From the NCBI RefSeq assembly GCF_900460525.1, contig NZ_UHIY01000001.1:186001-250000 (forward strand): a stretch of 64,000 bases of DNA. Reading direction: 5' to 3'. Below, one piece after another: positions 25,854 through 33,045 of the stretch. The notes below the pieces were generated by a model, which was given only the letters and a program-made list of their open reading frames with translations, searched no databases and was not told where the DNA came from. Positions within the stretch are counted from its first letter, which is position 1. The number at the start of each line of letters is the position of its first letter. A program made the position numbers and the translations under genes. The DNA is from Yersinia kristensenii (GTDB taxonomy: Bacteria; Pseudomonadota; Gammaproteobacteria; Enterobacterales; Enterobacteriaceae).

Positions 25854-26653
25854 GCTGTTGCTCCCATAGCGGCGGTGAGTGTTGTGGCGGCGGCAATGAT
25901 GGCGTCAGACGGAATACCGTCTAATTTCATGCGATTGATATTGCCTAAGATTTTATGTTGTAGGTCAGTGGGTAATGCGACAGCACCAGGCACTTTGCTG
26001 AAATACAGATTCACTTCGACCGGCCAGACGGTGTTGCCGGTTTCCGGTACCGGAATAATTTCAGGAATATTTTGTGGCTGGTTTTGTGGTGCAGTCAGAA
26101 TAGTGGCAGGAGTTAATTCCAGACTATTGATGCACTCATTACCCCAACTATCCCAGCCCTCGGCCTGTGTTCTGGCAAACAGTTCAATGCGGGGAACATC
26201 ACCCAACAAAGAAACAAGCAGATCGCGGAAAATATCGGGTTTAGCGCTATGCTCACCACGTGGCGCGGTCTGGTGCTGGCAAATTGCCGCATTCAAACGC
26301 TCAGGCAACCGCCCTTTTACTGCAAATAGCATGTCTTCACTGTTGGCGCGGGTCATATGGCCCATTCCGATAGCGCTGTTCCCTTTTAATTTGTTGGTCT
26401 TGTGCCAGGTGAAGCCTTTCATAGTCATCAACCTAAAACCCCAGGCCTCAACAACCTTTAAAGCCTCAAGTGGTTGAGTCGGTACCCACCACATAGCCAA
26501 CAAACAACTATCACCCGCCAGCTCCCACACAGGCAAACGGCAGATATCAGCAAGATCCATGGTCTGATATTTGAAATCTACACCACGCTTACCGCTATTA
26601 GCTTTGTCACGGTAAGTCCACGGCGGATCTGCATAAATAATTTGATATGTCAT
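25850..26653 (-). CDS. MT-A70 family DNA adenine methyltransferase
   Basis: The N-terminal 190 residues have the catalytic DPPW (IIYADPPWTYRDK), MGHMTRANSEDMLFAVKG and PDIFRDLLVSLLGD patterns of phage MT-A70 N6-adenine methyltransferases. An extra C-terminal 80 residues have no clear match. It sits between the replication and C5-methyltransferase genes with ATGA overlaps on both sides, so both marks are made during early lytic growth. Confidence 0.9.
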   Translation of the reverse strand: MTYQIIYADPPWTYRDKANSGKRGVDFKYQTMDLADICRLPVWELAGDSCLLAMWWVPTQPLEALKVVEAWGFRLMTMKGFTWHKTNKLKGNSAIGMGHMTRANSEDMLFAVKGRLPERLNAAICQHQTAPRGEHSAKPDIFRDLLVSLLGDVPRIELFARTQAEGWDSWGNECINSLELTPATILTAPQNQPQNIPEIIPVPETGNTVWPVEVNLYFSKVPGAVALPTDLQHKILGNINRMKLDGIPSDAIIAAATTLTAAMGATA

Positions 26654-27750
26654 GATGCAAGCCTCCGAAGTTCGTTCTCACTGACCTGATCAAGTGCCTT
26701 GGCCCAGATGCCGTTCCATTCAATTCGTGCTGAGGTTTCATTCATACGACCAAGACCGCCAGCCATGGAAAGTGCTGTTTTCTCTACTGTGTTTTGTGCC
26801 TTGCCGTGGCGTAATATCAGGCGGTCAAACGCTTCTTGCCTAGTAACCGTGTCCATCTTCGGCACTTTTGGTAGATCATCTGCCCGCACTTCTTTCACGG
26901 CCAGATAGCATTTTTCAGTAATCAGATAATCAAAGTTCTTGCGGCGCCACGTCTTACCCGATGATGTGTCAGGGCGGTCCTCCAGCATCCAACGGCATTT
27001 CTTTGAGATGTAACGCAGATAGGCAGACCATTTTTCCAGATTGAGATCGTATTTTTTCCAGAGAGCACGAAGCTTTGTTTGACGGTCTTTCGTCATATCC
27101 AGCACTCCAGGCATTTCTGGCAGCGTTGCGTGGTAAGCCTCCAACACCGCTGAATAATCGATTTTTAAAGAATCAACTTGCTGTGGGTCGGTTGCCGCAG
27201 GCGACTGACCAATAGTCTTGTTGATCTGTAAGTAGTGATCTGTGTACTGATCTGTATAGAGATAAGATTCGGCTTCATTGCCGTTTCCGAGTGGCTTTTC
27301 TGCCGAATCTATTTGGCTGTTCTGCCGTTTTGATTCGTCGATACTGCCGTTTCCATTCGGCAATGCTGCCACTTCCACGGCTGGCGGGAATATCTTGGCA
27401 ATTAATACATCGCCATCAAGTCGATAATGTTTTTTCGGCGTGCCGTTTACCTTACGCGTTGCAGTTTCGATAACACCGGGGAGGTAGTTGCTGATGAGCT
27501 TGTTTGTTGCCTTGCGAACCTGATCAGCAGTAACGCCCCTAATCTCTCCAGCTAATTCGTCATAGCTCTTATAAAACCAACCATCGTTGAGGCTAGATGG
27601 TATGCCAGACCAATAAACCAACTGGTTTAAAATTGCCCCTAACATGTGGGCCTGCTGATCACCTTTGAAAAAATCCAAATAAGGTGCAGGAATGACAATG
27701 ACATTCTTTTGCCCAGAGAGAGCCTGAATAACATCAAATATCCGGCTCAT
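26650..27750 (-). CDS. Phage replication initiator (O-like), carries the origin
   Basis: From ATG 27750 (AAAGGCC upstream) the product is 366 aa. Residues 1-120 form a winged-helix DNA-binding part (WFYKSYDELAGEIRGVTADQVRKATNKL). A variable middle (130-230) is encoded by the iteron repeats at 27279-27388 and by AT-rich DNA. The C-terminal part (240-366) resembles the helicase-loading region of phage replication proteins. As in lambda O, the initiator would bind repeats within its own gene. No separate P-like loader is seen next to it. The longer in-frame extension to 27834 is rejected. Confidence 0.85.
   Translation of the reverse strand: MSRIFDVIQALSGQKNVIVIPAPYLDFFKGDQQAHMLGAILNQLVYWSGIPSSLNDGWFYKSYDELAGEIRGVTADQVRKATNKLISNYLPGVIETATRKVNGTPKKHYRLDGDVLIAKIFPPAVEVAALPNGNGSIDESKRQNSQIDSAEKPLGNGNEAESYLYTDQYTDHYLQINKTIGQSPAATDPQQVDSLKIDYSAVLEAYHATLPEMPGVLDMTKDRQTKLRALWKKYDLNLEKWSAYLRYISKKCRWMLEDRPDTSSGKTWRRKNFDYLITEKCYLAVKEVRADDLPKVPKMDTVTRQEAFDRLILRHGKAQNTVEKTALSMAGGLGRMNETSARIEWNGIWAKALDQVSENELRRLAS
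27222..27255. repeat. Three TGATCTGT repeats in AT-rich DNA beside the iterons
   Basis: TGATCTGT occurs at 27222, 27236 and 27248 next to the iteron array, in the most AT-rich part of the gene. Such repeats beside iterons usually mark the DNA unwinding element. Confidence 0.6.
27279..27388. repeat. Five 22-bp iterons: probable phage replication origin
   Basis: TGCC starts at 27279, 27301, 27323, 27345 and 27367, exactly 22 bases apart. The best unit reads TGCCGTTTCCATTCGGCA, with an inverted core TGCCG...CGGCA. Lambda ori likewise has short dyad-bearing iterons inside gene O. This array lies inside the O-like gene. Confidence 0.8.
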
Positions 27751-27932
27751 ATCAAGGCCTTTGGCGCAGGCAGCGCCAAAAATTGAAATGTATCCACAAC
27801 ATAAGTAACCGCGCTGTGGGTGACAGGATGCCAACTGCCCGGTATTCTCAGCACATAACGAAACGGAGACATCCCAACCAAAGGCAAGCAGCGTAGTTGC
27901 GGGGTGGATCGTTTAGCAGTTACAATGTTCAT
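27747..27932 (-). CDS. Possible small phage protein, 61 aa
   Basis: ATG 27932 follows GTGTGGAGTAACTAACGC, the same leader used before other genes of this phage. It starts MNIVTAKRSTPQLRCLPLVG and contains GSWHPVTHSAVTYVVDTF. The end overlaps the start of the replication gene by 4 bases (a possible coupling). Short reading frames with a PVTHSAVTYV-like stretch recur at this spot in lambdoid phages, but function is not known to me. It could be a leader rather than a working protein. Confidence 0.45.
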   Translation of the reverse strand: MNIVTAKRSTPQLRCLPLVGMSPFRYVLRIPGSWHPVTHSAVTYVVDTFQFLALPAPKALI

Positions 27933-27939
27933 GCGTTAG

Positions 27940-28467
27940 TTACTCCACACGTTTAGTTAATGCACCCGACGCCTCAGTGCCGCACACTGGGGCGTCACCC
28001 CATAACATCACCGTCACCGCCACAATCTCTGCAATAATCGACTGCGCTTTATACCCCTTAGCTTTCAGCCGCTTAGTTTCATCACGATCTAAAATGCCAT
28101 CTGATGTAAATTCGTTATGAGCACGGCCAAAATCTCCCAAAGCCACCAGCAGATCGTTAAATTTGATCAGTAGCTCGTCGTTGCCAATGTCATTCACTTC
28201 CGGCAGCTTCACAAACACACCACCAGCTCGCTTGCACATGGCTTCGGTAATGTCGGAACGGCCAGAGATTGATTCCATTTCTACTGCCATCCCCAGCGGC
28301 ACTACCTGCCCCGCCAGCTGCCGTACCCGGTTACGAAGCGCATTCTCGGTACCGGACAGTGGACATAACTGTTTAGCCATCGCGCCATACTTGCCCGGCG
28401 TCTGAGTGATCAGCTGGTGTATCGCGTCGCTAATATCCGGCTGAGTTGGAAAGTCTTTGTTATCCAC
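27940..28467 (-). CDS. CII-like regulatory protein (Phage_CP76 / YmfL family)
   Basis: A 175-aa protein beginning with GTG: MDNKDFPTQPDISDAIHQLI, then GTENALRNRVRQLAGQ. The first 60 residues form a helix-turn-helix as in the CP76/YmfL regulators found in the second position of lambdoid early operons. In lambda the equivalent gene decides for lysogeny. AGAGAGAAA lies nine bases upstream of GTG. Homology to lambda CII itself is not claimed; the position is the same. Confidence 0.82.
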   Translation of the reverse strand: MDNKDFPTQPDISDAIHQLITQTPGKYGAMAKQLCPLSGTENALRNRVRQLAGQVVPLGMAVEMESISGRSDITEAMCKRAGGVFVKLPEVNDIGNDELLIKFNDLLVALGDFGRAHNEFTSDGILDRDETKRLKAKGYKAQSIIAEIVAVTVMLWGDAPVCGTEASGALTKRVE

Positions 28468-28511
28468 AATGTTTCTCTCTCTTTGGTGGTGATGCCGATT
28501 AAATAAATTGG

Positions 28512-28760
28512 TTAAGCTGCATCCGTCTGCGGCATACCATCACGAGGATTTGGATAGATATCTGGGCGCAATTCATGAGGTGTCACTTCCCACTTTCCCA
28601 TGGCGCAGAGTTGGATTACCCGGTCAGCAGGTACTTGGTTATTGATAATCCAATTAGCGACGGACTGAACAGACTTGAACTCGAAAGCCCGAGATACGCG
28701 AGACAATGAGCCAACAGCTCTAATTGCCCGGTCAGTGATGTTTTTGCATTTACTGGACAT
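28512..28760 (-). CDS. cro: Cro-like repressor (YdaS type)
   Basis: An 82-aa DNA-binding protein with helix-turn-helix residues about 10-50 (GSLSRVSRAFEFKSVQSVANWI, quoted in part) and VPADRVIQLCAMGKWEVTPHELRPD, a pattern of YdaS/Cro-type phage regulators. It is the first gene of the early minus-strand operon, 30 bases from promoter PR, with AGGAGGGCGTA before the ATG. It should bind the same CTAC-N5-GTAG operators as the repressor. Confidence 0.85.
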   Translation of the reverse strand: MSSKCKNITDRAIRAVGSLSRVSRAFEFKSVQSVANWIINNQVPADRVIQLCAMGKWEVTPHELRPDIYPNPRDGMPQTDAA

Positions 28761-28789
28761 TACGCCCTCCTATAGTTTCCACAAAAGGG

Positions 28790-28818
28790 ATAATGCTACT
28801 TAAAGTAGCTAAAATCAA
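28790..28818 (-). promoter_or_regulatory. Early promoter PR
   Basis: Minus strand TTGATT (28813-28818), 17-base spacer, CATTAT (28790-28795). The operator 28796-28808 fills the spacer, so bound repressor would block polymerase. It is identical in 27 of 29 positions to the PL promoter at 29667. Confidence 0.75.
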
Positions 28819-28876
28819 CAACCGAAAATAGAAATGACTAATATTAGTAGCGGTTGTAATCTTCTACTCATGGTAG
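28796..28876. promoter_or_regulatory. OR operator region, three sites
   Basis: Three 13-bp sites of consensus CTAC-N5-GTAG: 28796-28808 (perfect), 28838-28850 (CTAA...GTAG, one mismatch) and 28864-28876 (perfect, overlaps the repressor start codon). The last would let the repressor limit its own synthesis. Confidence 0.8.
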
Positions 28877-29556
28877 AAAATGAAACTAAGTACGATGATT
28901 TCGCGGCACGTCTGAACTCACTGATGAGCAAGCATGAAATCAGCGTCAGTAGCCTGGCAAAGCTAAGTGGTGTCTCTTATGAGATGGCGCGGCGCTATAC
29001 CTTGGGTACCGCTAAGCCGCGAGATGAGAAGATGCTGAAGATTGCGGATCACTTGAACGTTTCTCCAGCGTTCCTAGATTACGGAACCATGACTGGGAGA
29101 GATACAGAAGCTGACTCGAAAGTAGTAAAACTAAGGCAACTTGAAGTTTTCGCCTCAGCTGGTCATGGCTATATCAACAATGAATTTCCCGCAGTGATAA
29201 GCTCTATTGAAATACCTGAAGATAAAATATATGAGCTATTTGGCCGTAAGTCATTGGATGGAATACATTTAATGAATGTTGATGGTGACAGTATGATGCC
29301 AACTCTGCACCCACGCGATTTACTGTTTATTGACACAAAAATAGATCACTTCAATGGTGATGGTGTTTATGTGTTCAATTTCGAAGACTCAACATTCGTC
29401 AAGCGACTGCAAAAGGTGAAAGGGAGACGATTATCAGTTCTTTCTGATAACGACAAATATCCACCTTTTTTCATTGAAGCCAATGAAATGAATGAACTTT
29501 ATTTTTTCGGTAAACTTATAAAGCACTTACCCCTCAAGTTTAACGACTTCTCTTAG
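28870..29556 (+). CDS. cI: CI-like repressor: HTH + S24 autoprotease
   Basis: From ATG 28870 the product is 228 aa. The N-terminal helix-turn-helix (KHEISVSSLAKLSGVSYEMA) is followed by a LexA/CI-type S24 domain with Ser in NVDGDSMMPTL and the Lys region DSTFVKRLQK. Cleavage site candidate FASAGHG (Ala-Gly) near residue 95. It holds the prophage silent and is self-cleaved after DNA damage. The further upstream ATG (28834) would place two operators inside the gene and lacks a ribosome site, so 28870 is preferred. Even here the Shine-Dalgarno is weak, as for lambda cI. Confidence 0.93.
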   Translation: MVENETKYDDFAARLNSLMSKHEISVSSLAKLSGVSYEMARRYTLGTAKPRDEKMLKIADHLNVSPAFLDYGTMTGRDTEADSKVVKLRQLEVFASAGHGYINNEFPAVISSIEIPEDKIYELFGRKSLDGIHLMNVDGDSMMPTLHPRDLLFIDTKIDHFNGDGVYVFNFEDSTFVKRLQKVKGRRLSVLSDNDKYPPFFIEANEMNELYFFGKLIKHLPLKFNDFS

Positions 29557-29576
29557 AATTCCCTCCCTTTCAAATA

Positions 29577-29601
29577 AAAACCGGCTTATGCCGGTTTTTT
29601 T
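29577..29601 (+). terminator. Terminator after cI
   Basis: AAAACCGGC-TTAT-GCCGGTTTT followed by T run. Symmetric, so it can work in both directions. Confidence 0.85.
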
Positions 29602-29653
29602 ATGCCTAAAAATCAGGTAGTAAGCTTATTTACATTGAAAACTTTCATTATTT

Positions 29654-29689
29654 CTACTTTTTGTAGTTGATTTTAACTACTTTAAGTAG
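29654..29689. promoter_or_regulatory. OL operator region, two sites
   Basis: Perfect CTAC-N5-GTAG at 29654-29666 and 29677-29689, centres 23 bases apart. The second lies between the -35 and -10 of PL. Confidence 0.8.
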
Positions 29690-29695
29690 CATGAT
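29667..29695 (+). promoter_or_regulatory. Early promoter PL
   Basis: TTGATT (29667-29672), 17-base spacer, CATGAT (29690-29695), with the operator in the spacer. It drives the plus-strand arm toward xis and int. Confidence 0.75.
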
Positions 29696-29733
29696 TTGAT
29701 TCATCAACAGCGAACACACAACGAGGTGGCTTG

Positions 29734-30141
29734 ATGGACATTGGCGGAGTGAATGAAAAAGGTAATGCGAAAGTCTTTTGCTCTTTCTGCGAAAAGCCCA
29801 GCGAAGAACTCACCTATCTGGTAGCGAGTAAGTTCGCAGCGATATGTTCTGATTGCATCGCCTTATCTGTGAAAATAATTGCTGATAAGGCGAATCAGAA
29901 TACCGCCGAAAAGTCTGAAATTGTTAATTTTGATCGGGAAATTTCACAGAAGACAATAACGGTTCGATTTGAGAAAGGGCAACCGATAGACCAAGTTACC
30001 CTTGATGGTTTTGAAAAGCTTGCTAGTTATGTGAAGGATTGGGTTGATCGGCGAATAGAAGCTGAGCGTACGCCGAAGCAATCTCAACCGGATCGGGTTT
30101 GTCAGCACTGCTTTTCTTTATCGATTCGAAAGCAAGTTTAG
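29734..30141 (+). CDS. ClpX-type C4 zinc-finger protein, 135 aa
   Basis: First gene after PL. Residues 13-45 match the ClpX N-terminal zinc finger: CSFCEKPSEELTYLVAS then ICSDCIALS (two Cys pairs). A second Cys pair CQHC lies near the C-terminus. It has no AAA+ ATPase domain, so it may act as an adaptor or decoy for ClpX substrates, or as a small regulator (inference). GAGGTGG precedes the ATG; the codon at 29731 is TTG and not used. The 3' end overlaps the opposite-strand gene 30023-30316 by 119 bases. Confidence 0.7.
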   Translation: MDIGGVNEKGNAKVFCSFCEKPSEELTYLVASKFAAICSDCIALSVKIIADKANQNTAEKSEIVNFDREISQKTITVRFEKGQPIDQVTLDGFEKLASYVKDWVDRRIEAERTPKQSQPDRVCQHCFSLSIRKQV

Positions 30142-30316
30142 CCCTTTCTTTAGCGTTGTTATCTAACGCGTAGGCAGTAGCGGAGAGAACCATCATTAAT
30201 GCAATCTCTTCGTTAAATGATTTATCAGCGCGAAATTGAAGGTCTGCAACTTGCTCTTTCAGCTTTTTAATTTCAATAAGTAAGTGGTTGATCGTCTGAC
30301 TGTCTTCAGAGTTCAT
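30023..30316 (-). CDS. Small coiled-coil protein, 97 aa, antisense overlap with 29734 gene
   Basis: From ATG 30316 (AAGGAAC upstream) the product begins MNSEDSQTINHLLIEIKKLK, a clear coiled coil in the first 35 residues, then a helical tail. It runs against the PL operon and has the shared 37-bp leader directly ahead. Expression in the lysogen is likely. Function unknown. The longer in-frame extension to 30508 crosses the leader and is rejected. Confidence 0.6.
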   Translation of the reverse strand: MNSEDSQTINHLLIEIKKLKEQVADLQFRADKSFNEEIALMMVLSATAYALDNNAKERAKLAFESIKKSSADKPDPVEIASAYAQLLFADQPNPSHN

Positions 30317-30321
30317 AAAAG

Positions 30322-30358
30322 TTCCTTCTTGGTTGATTAAGCACCACCAAGATACCAC
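30322..30358 (-). promoter_or_regulatory. 37-bp leader element (copy 2)
   Basis: Minus strand GTGGTATCTTGGTGG ... CAACCAAGAAGGAA, one mismatch to the copy at 19173-19209. The inverted arms CTTGGT/ACCAAG lie directly upstream of the Shine-Dalgarno. Confidence 0.6.
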
Positions 30359-30421
30359 GCGCCGGGCGTGGTTAAAAATCCCGGCACTTATTCGTAGGGT
30401 TAACAGTGTGGAGTAACAGGC

Positions 30422-30655
30422 ATGAAAGGCTACAGATACCAAGGCGACACCAAAGGAATAACAATCGGCAAAATGCGCGTCTTGATGTGCCTCGAAGGTG
30501 AAGAACAAGCAGTGCGGGAAGCCGCGGTTAAGTTCGACAAAATCTTCTCACCCGCTGGTTACGAACAAAGTGATAAGCCCGGTGAATTGACAATCTTCTA
30601 TGTGCCGTTCGTGAAGTATGAAGCTGAATTTATCAAGATGGCCACTAAGGGCTGA
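30422..30655 (+). CDS. Small phage protein, 77 aa
   Basis: Begins MKGYRYQGDTKGITIGKMRV; a compact alpha/beta protein with GYEQSDKPGELTIFYVPF. GTGTGGAGTAACAGGC precedes ATG. It is part of the PL operon. Unknown function. Confidence 0.6.
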   Translation: MKGYRYQGDTKGITIGKMRVLMCLEGEEQAVREAAVKFDKIFSPAGYEQSDKPGELTIFYVPFVKYEAEFIKMATKG

Positions 30656-30662
30656 ATCGGAT

Positions 30663-30811
30663 GCAACGGTAAGAGCATTGATGGAACCCGCATAGAACTT
30701 ACGAATACCAGTGGCTGGGGAAGTGCCCAAAGCAGGACGCTAAAACAGGGAACTGGTACAAACCGTATTTGTGGGCAGATCGGCGGCAGGTTTTGAGTGC
30801 TCTTACCGTTG
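30663..30811 (+). ncRNA. Candidate structured RNA in the PL operon
   Basis: Within a 350-base gene-free stretch, CAACGGTAAGAGCA (30664-30677) pairs perfectly over 14 bases with 30798-30811. Inside it, ACGAATAC (30701-30708) can pair with GTATTTGT (30765-30772), TACCAGT (30706-30712) with ACTGGTA (30752-30758), and TGGG/CCCA form a tip near 30716-30729. No good reading frame. The strand is assumed from operon direction. Not matched to any RNA family I know. Confidence 0.5.
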
Positions 30812-30878
30812 TTGTTAATCAGTGCTGTGTCTTTAGCGGCTGCGCCTGCCAACACCAGATTAGGCCAGCCGCCCTTTT

Positions 30879-30961
30879 CACACAGAGAGAAGTGCTCCGG
30901 ACGGGTTTTCCTTTAAACCTGTACAGTATAAAGCCCCCGGATCGGAGTGCTTCTCTGTGTG
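30879..30961 (+). repeat. Long imperfect inverted repeat in leader of the 31008 gene
   Basis: CACACAGAGAGAAGTGCTCCG (30879-30899; quoted as a 20+1 arm in position only) pairs with 30943-30961 over about 19 base pairs with a 2-base bulge and two wobbles. The loop is 43 bases. The right arm runs into GTGTGGAG. Confidence 0.6.
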
Positions 30962-31007
30962 TGGAGTAAACAACGCAGTGCAAACTGCATTACTGAGGAT
31001 CACCCCA

Positions 31008-31379
31008 ATGAGTGAAGAAAGAAAAACCGTGGTACCGGAATTTCTTGGTGAACTGGATGCCGGTATTTTCGAAAATAAAATATCTGCTGCTTTAAATGCT
31101 GCCGCGCTAGGCGTTCTAAATAATGGCGGTAAAGGAGAGGTAACTATTAAGTTTGATTTATCTCGCATGAGTAATTCAAAAGACGAAAAGCGCGTTATGA
31201 TCTCCCATAAACTTAAATTCACCACCCCAACGCCACGCGGTAAATCATCCGAAGAAGATACAACCGAAACGCCTATGTATGTTGGCAAAGGCGGTAAGCT
31301 GGCAATTATGCAGGAAGATCAGGGCCAGTTATTCACAATTCAGGGCGAGACTGACGGAAAACTAAAGACCGTTAATTAA
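31008..31379 (+). CDS. YfdP-like phage protein, 123 aa
   Basis: Starts MSEERKTVVPEFLGELDAGI with GAGGATC about ten bases upstream; the longer frame back to 30957 crosses a hairpin. It precedes a DUF2303 (YfdQ-like) gene and a YfdR-like HD gene, the same order as yfdP-yfdQ-yfdR in the E. coli CPS-53 prophage remnant. Acidic, predicted beta-rich. Function unknown. Confidence 0.65.
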   Translation: MSEERKTVVPEFLGELDAGIFENKISAALNAAALGVLNNGGKGEVTIKFDLSRMSNSKDEKRVMISHKLKFTTPTPRGKSSEEDTTETPMYVGKGGKLAIMQEDQGQLFTIQGETDGKLKTVN

Positions 31380-31420
31380 TTTAATCGCCATCACCAAATT
31401 ATATTTTTTAAGGACTTTAT

Positions 31421-32248
31421 ATGTCTCAACAATTAGATTCATCAGCCATCACCCAAATTCGCGATATGGTTTTAACTTCAATTATTGAAAAACAATTATC
31501 TTCCACAGCTTGCGATACCATTGCATTACCTGCTGGTGTTGCCGTTAAAAGTCTTGAGCAATTTAATCTAGAGCGTTACCGCTTTCGTGGTGTAATGGAA
31601 ACCAGCAGTATTGATGAGTATGTAAAATATTCATCTGGCTATGCGGGTGACGGTGTTCGCTGCTTTATTGATGCAGATGAAATGCGCGCAGAAACCATCT
31701 TCAATATTGGCACGCTGGAAAATCCCGGCCATGCCGATAACACCGCCAGCCTGTCTCTCAAGAAAACCGCCCCATTCCGTGAACTGCTTAATATTGATGG
31801 TCGCAAACAGACTCAGAAAGAACTTGCTGAATGGTTGGAAGATTACCGTGAGTTCCTGCTGGCCTTTGATGCTGATGGCGTGGTACTGGATATAAAGAAA
31901 GCTGTTGGTGCAGTTCGACGCATTACCATCGAACAAACCAGCTCTGCTGATCATGAAGACCAAGATTTCAGCGCTAAACGATCTGTAATGGAAAGTGTTG
32001 AAGCCAAAAGCAAAGATGTCATGCCCGCAGCATTTGAATTTAAATGTATTCCCTATGAGGGATTAAGCGAACGCCGTTTTAAATTACGCTATAGCATTCT
32101 CACTGGTGGCAATGTTCCCGTTTTAGTATTGCGTATTGTTCAATTAGAAGCGGAAGAAGAAAAGATTGCCGTAGAGTTTCTTGAATTGCTTACTGCTAAA
32201 TTTAAAGGCGTCGAAGTTGAAACCTTTATTGGTAAATTCAAAGCGTAA
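31421..32248 (+). CDS. YfdQ-like protein (DUF2303)
   Basis: A 275-aa member of DUF2303: KSLEQFNLERYRFRGVMETS near residue 45, GYAGDGVRCFIDADEM and NADN-like GHADNTASLSLKKTAPF. The family is common in left-arm operons of lambdoid prophages, with no proven role. It starts 42 bases after the yfdP-like gene with AAGGACTTTAT upstream. Confidence 0.85.
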   Translation: MSQQLDSSAITQIRDMVLTSIIEKQLSSTACDTIALPAGVAVKSLEQFNLERYRFRGVMETSSIDEYVKYSSGYAGDGVRCFIDADEMRAETIFNIGTLENPGHADNTASLSLKKTAPFRELLNIDGRKQTQKELAEWLEDYREFLLAFDADGVVLDIKKAVGAVRRITIEQTSSADHEDQDFSAKRSVMESVEAKSKDVMPAAFEFKCIPYEGLSERRFKLRYSILTGGNVPVLVLRIVQLEAEEEKIAVEFLELLTAKFKGVEVETFIGKFKA

Positions 32249-32341
32249 TTAATTAAGCCTTAATTAAAGAGTATCACTTCAAATATCCCAGCAATGGGGT
32301 ATTTTGCGGGGTATTACCTAAAAACCGTGTGGAGTATATTT

Positions 32342-32872
32342 ATGTCCTATATTACGACTTATTCAGGGCTGGACTTTGATTATTTAAAACCACTGGCCAG
32401 CAGCATTTGTATTGAAGATATCGCTCAGGCGTTATCACATGAATGCCGTTTTGCTGGTCACCTACCTAATTTCTACTCTGTAGCCCAGCACTGCTTGTTA
32501 ATAAGCCAGATTGTGCCGGAAGAATTTGCACTTGAAGCCCTGCTGCACGATGCAACCGAGGCATATTGCAAAGATATCCCCTCACCTCTTAAGCGGCTAC
32601 TACCTGATTACCAGGCAATTGAGCAGCAGGTTGATATCGTCGTTCGTGAAGCATTTGGCTTACCCGCCGAAATGTCCGAGGTTGTTCACTACTGCGATCT
32701 GGTCATGTTAGCCACTGAACGGCAGGAGCTGGAAATCAATGATGATAAAGAGTGGCCAATGTTGGCCGGTATTCCCCCGGCAGAAATGGCAATAGTGCCA
32801 ATGTCTCCACGGGATGCGCGGATCGCTTTCTTGGCGCGTTTCAATGAGCTAACCGGGGTCATAGCATCATGA
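32342..32872 (+). CDS. YfdR-like HD-domain phosphohydrolase
   Basis: From ATG 32342 (GTGTGGAG upstream) a 176-aa protein with HD-family residues His50 (VAQHCLL), His69-Asp70 (ALLHDATEAY) and a later Asp (HYCDLVMLATE). Related proteins (YfdR) act on 5'-deoxynucleotides or similar phosphate monoesters. It may adjust nucleotide pools during phage growth. The stop overlaps the start of the next small gene (ATGA). Confidence 0.85.
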   Translation: MSYITTYSGLDFDYLKPLASSICIEDIAQALSHECRFAGHLPNFYSVAQHCLLISQIVPEEFALEALLHDATEAYCKDIPSPLKRLLPDYQAIEQQVDIVVREAFGLPAEMSEVVHYCDLVMLATERQELEINDDKEWPMLAGIPPAEMAIVPMSPRDARIAFLARFNELTGVIAS

Positions 32873-33045
32873 TGTACGGGCTATTTCTACTCGTCTGCTA
32901 CACATTCCAGCCGTGCCAATACGAGCCTCAGGGCTATGTCTATCCAGATGATAAGAATTGCATGGCAGACATCCAGCAACAAGGTCTACCACCTGAATAT
33001 GAATGCCTTCCGGTGGATGGCGTTCTCTATGCGAGGAAACAGTGA
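32869..33045 (+). CDS. Small cysteine-containing protein, 58 aa
   Basis: ATG overlaps the yfdR-like stop and the end overlaps the next start. The product begins MMYGLFLLVCYTFQPCQYEP and has a hydrophobic N-terminus and four Cys, resembling DUF1482-type phage proteins in layout (inference). Tight coupling on both sides supports that it is real. Confidence 0.6.
   Translation: MMYGLFLLVCYTFQPCQYEPQGYVYPDDKNCMADIQQQGLPPEYECLPVDGVLYARKQ

Noticed and set aside
30598..30855. 85-aa minus-strand ORF in the structured gap
   Set aside because: Runs against the operon through paired stems, no Shine-Dalgarno, unusual composition.
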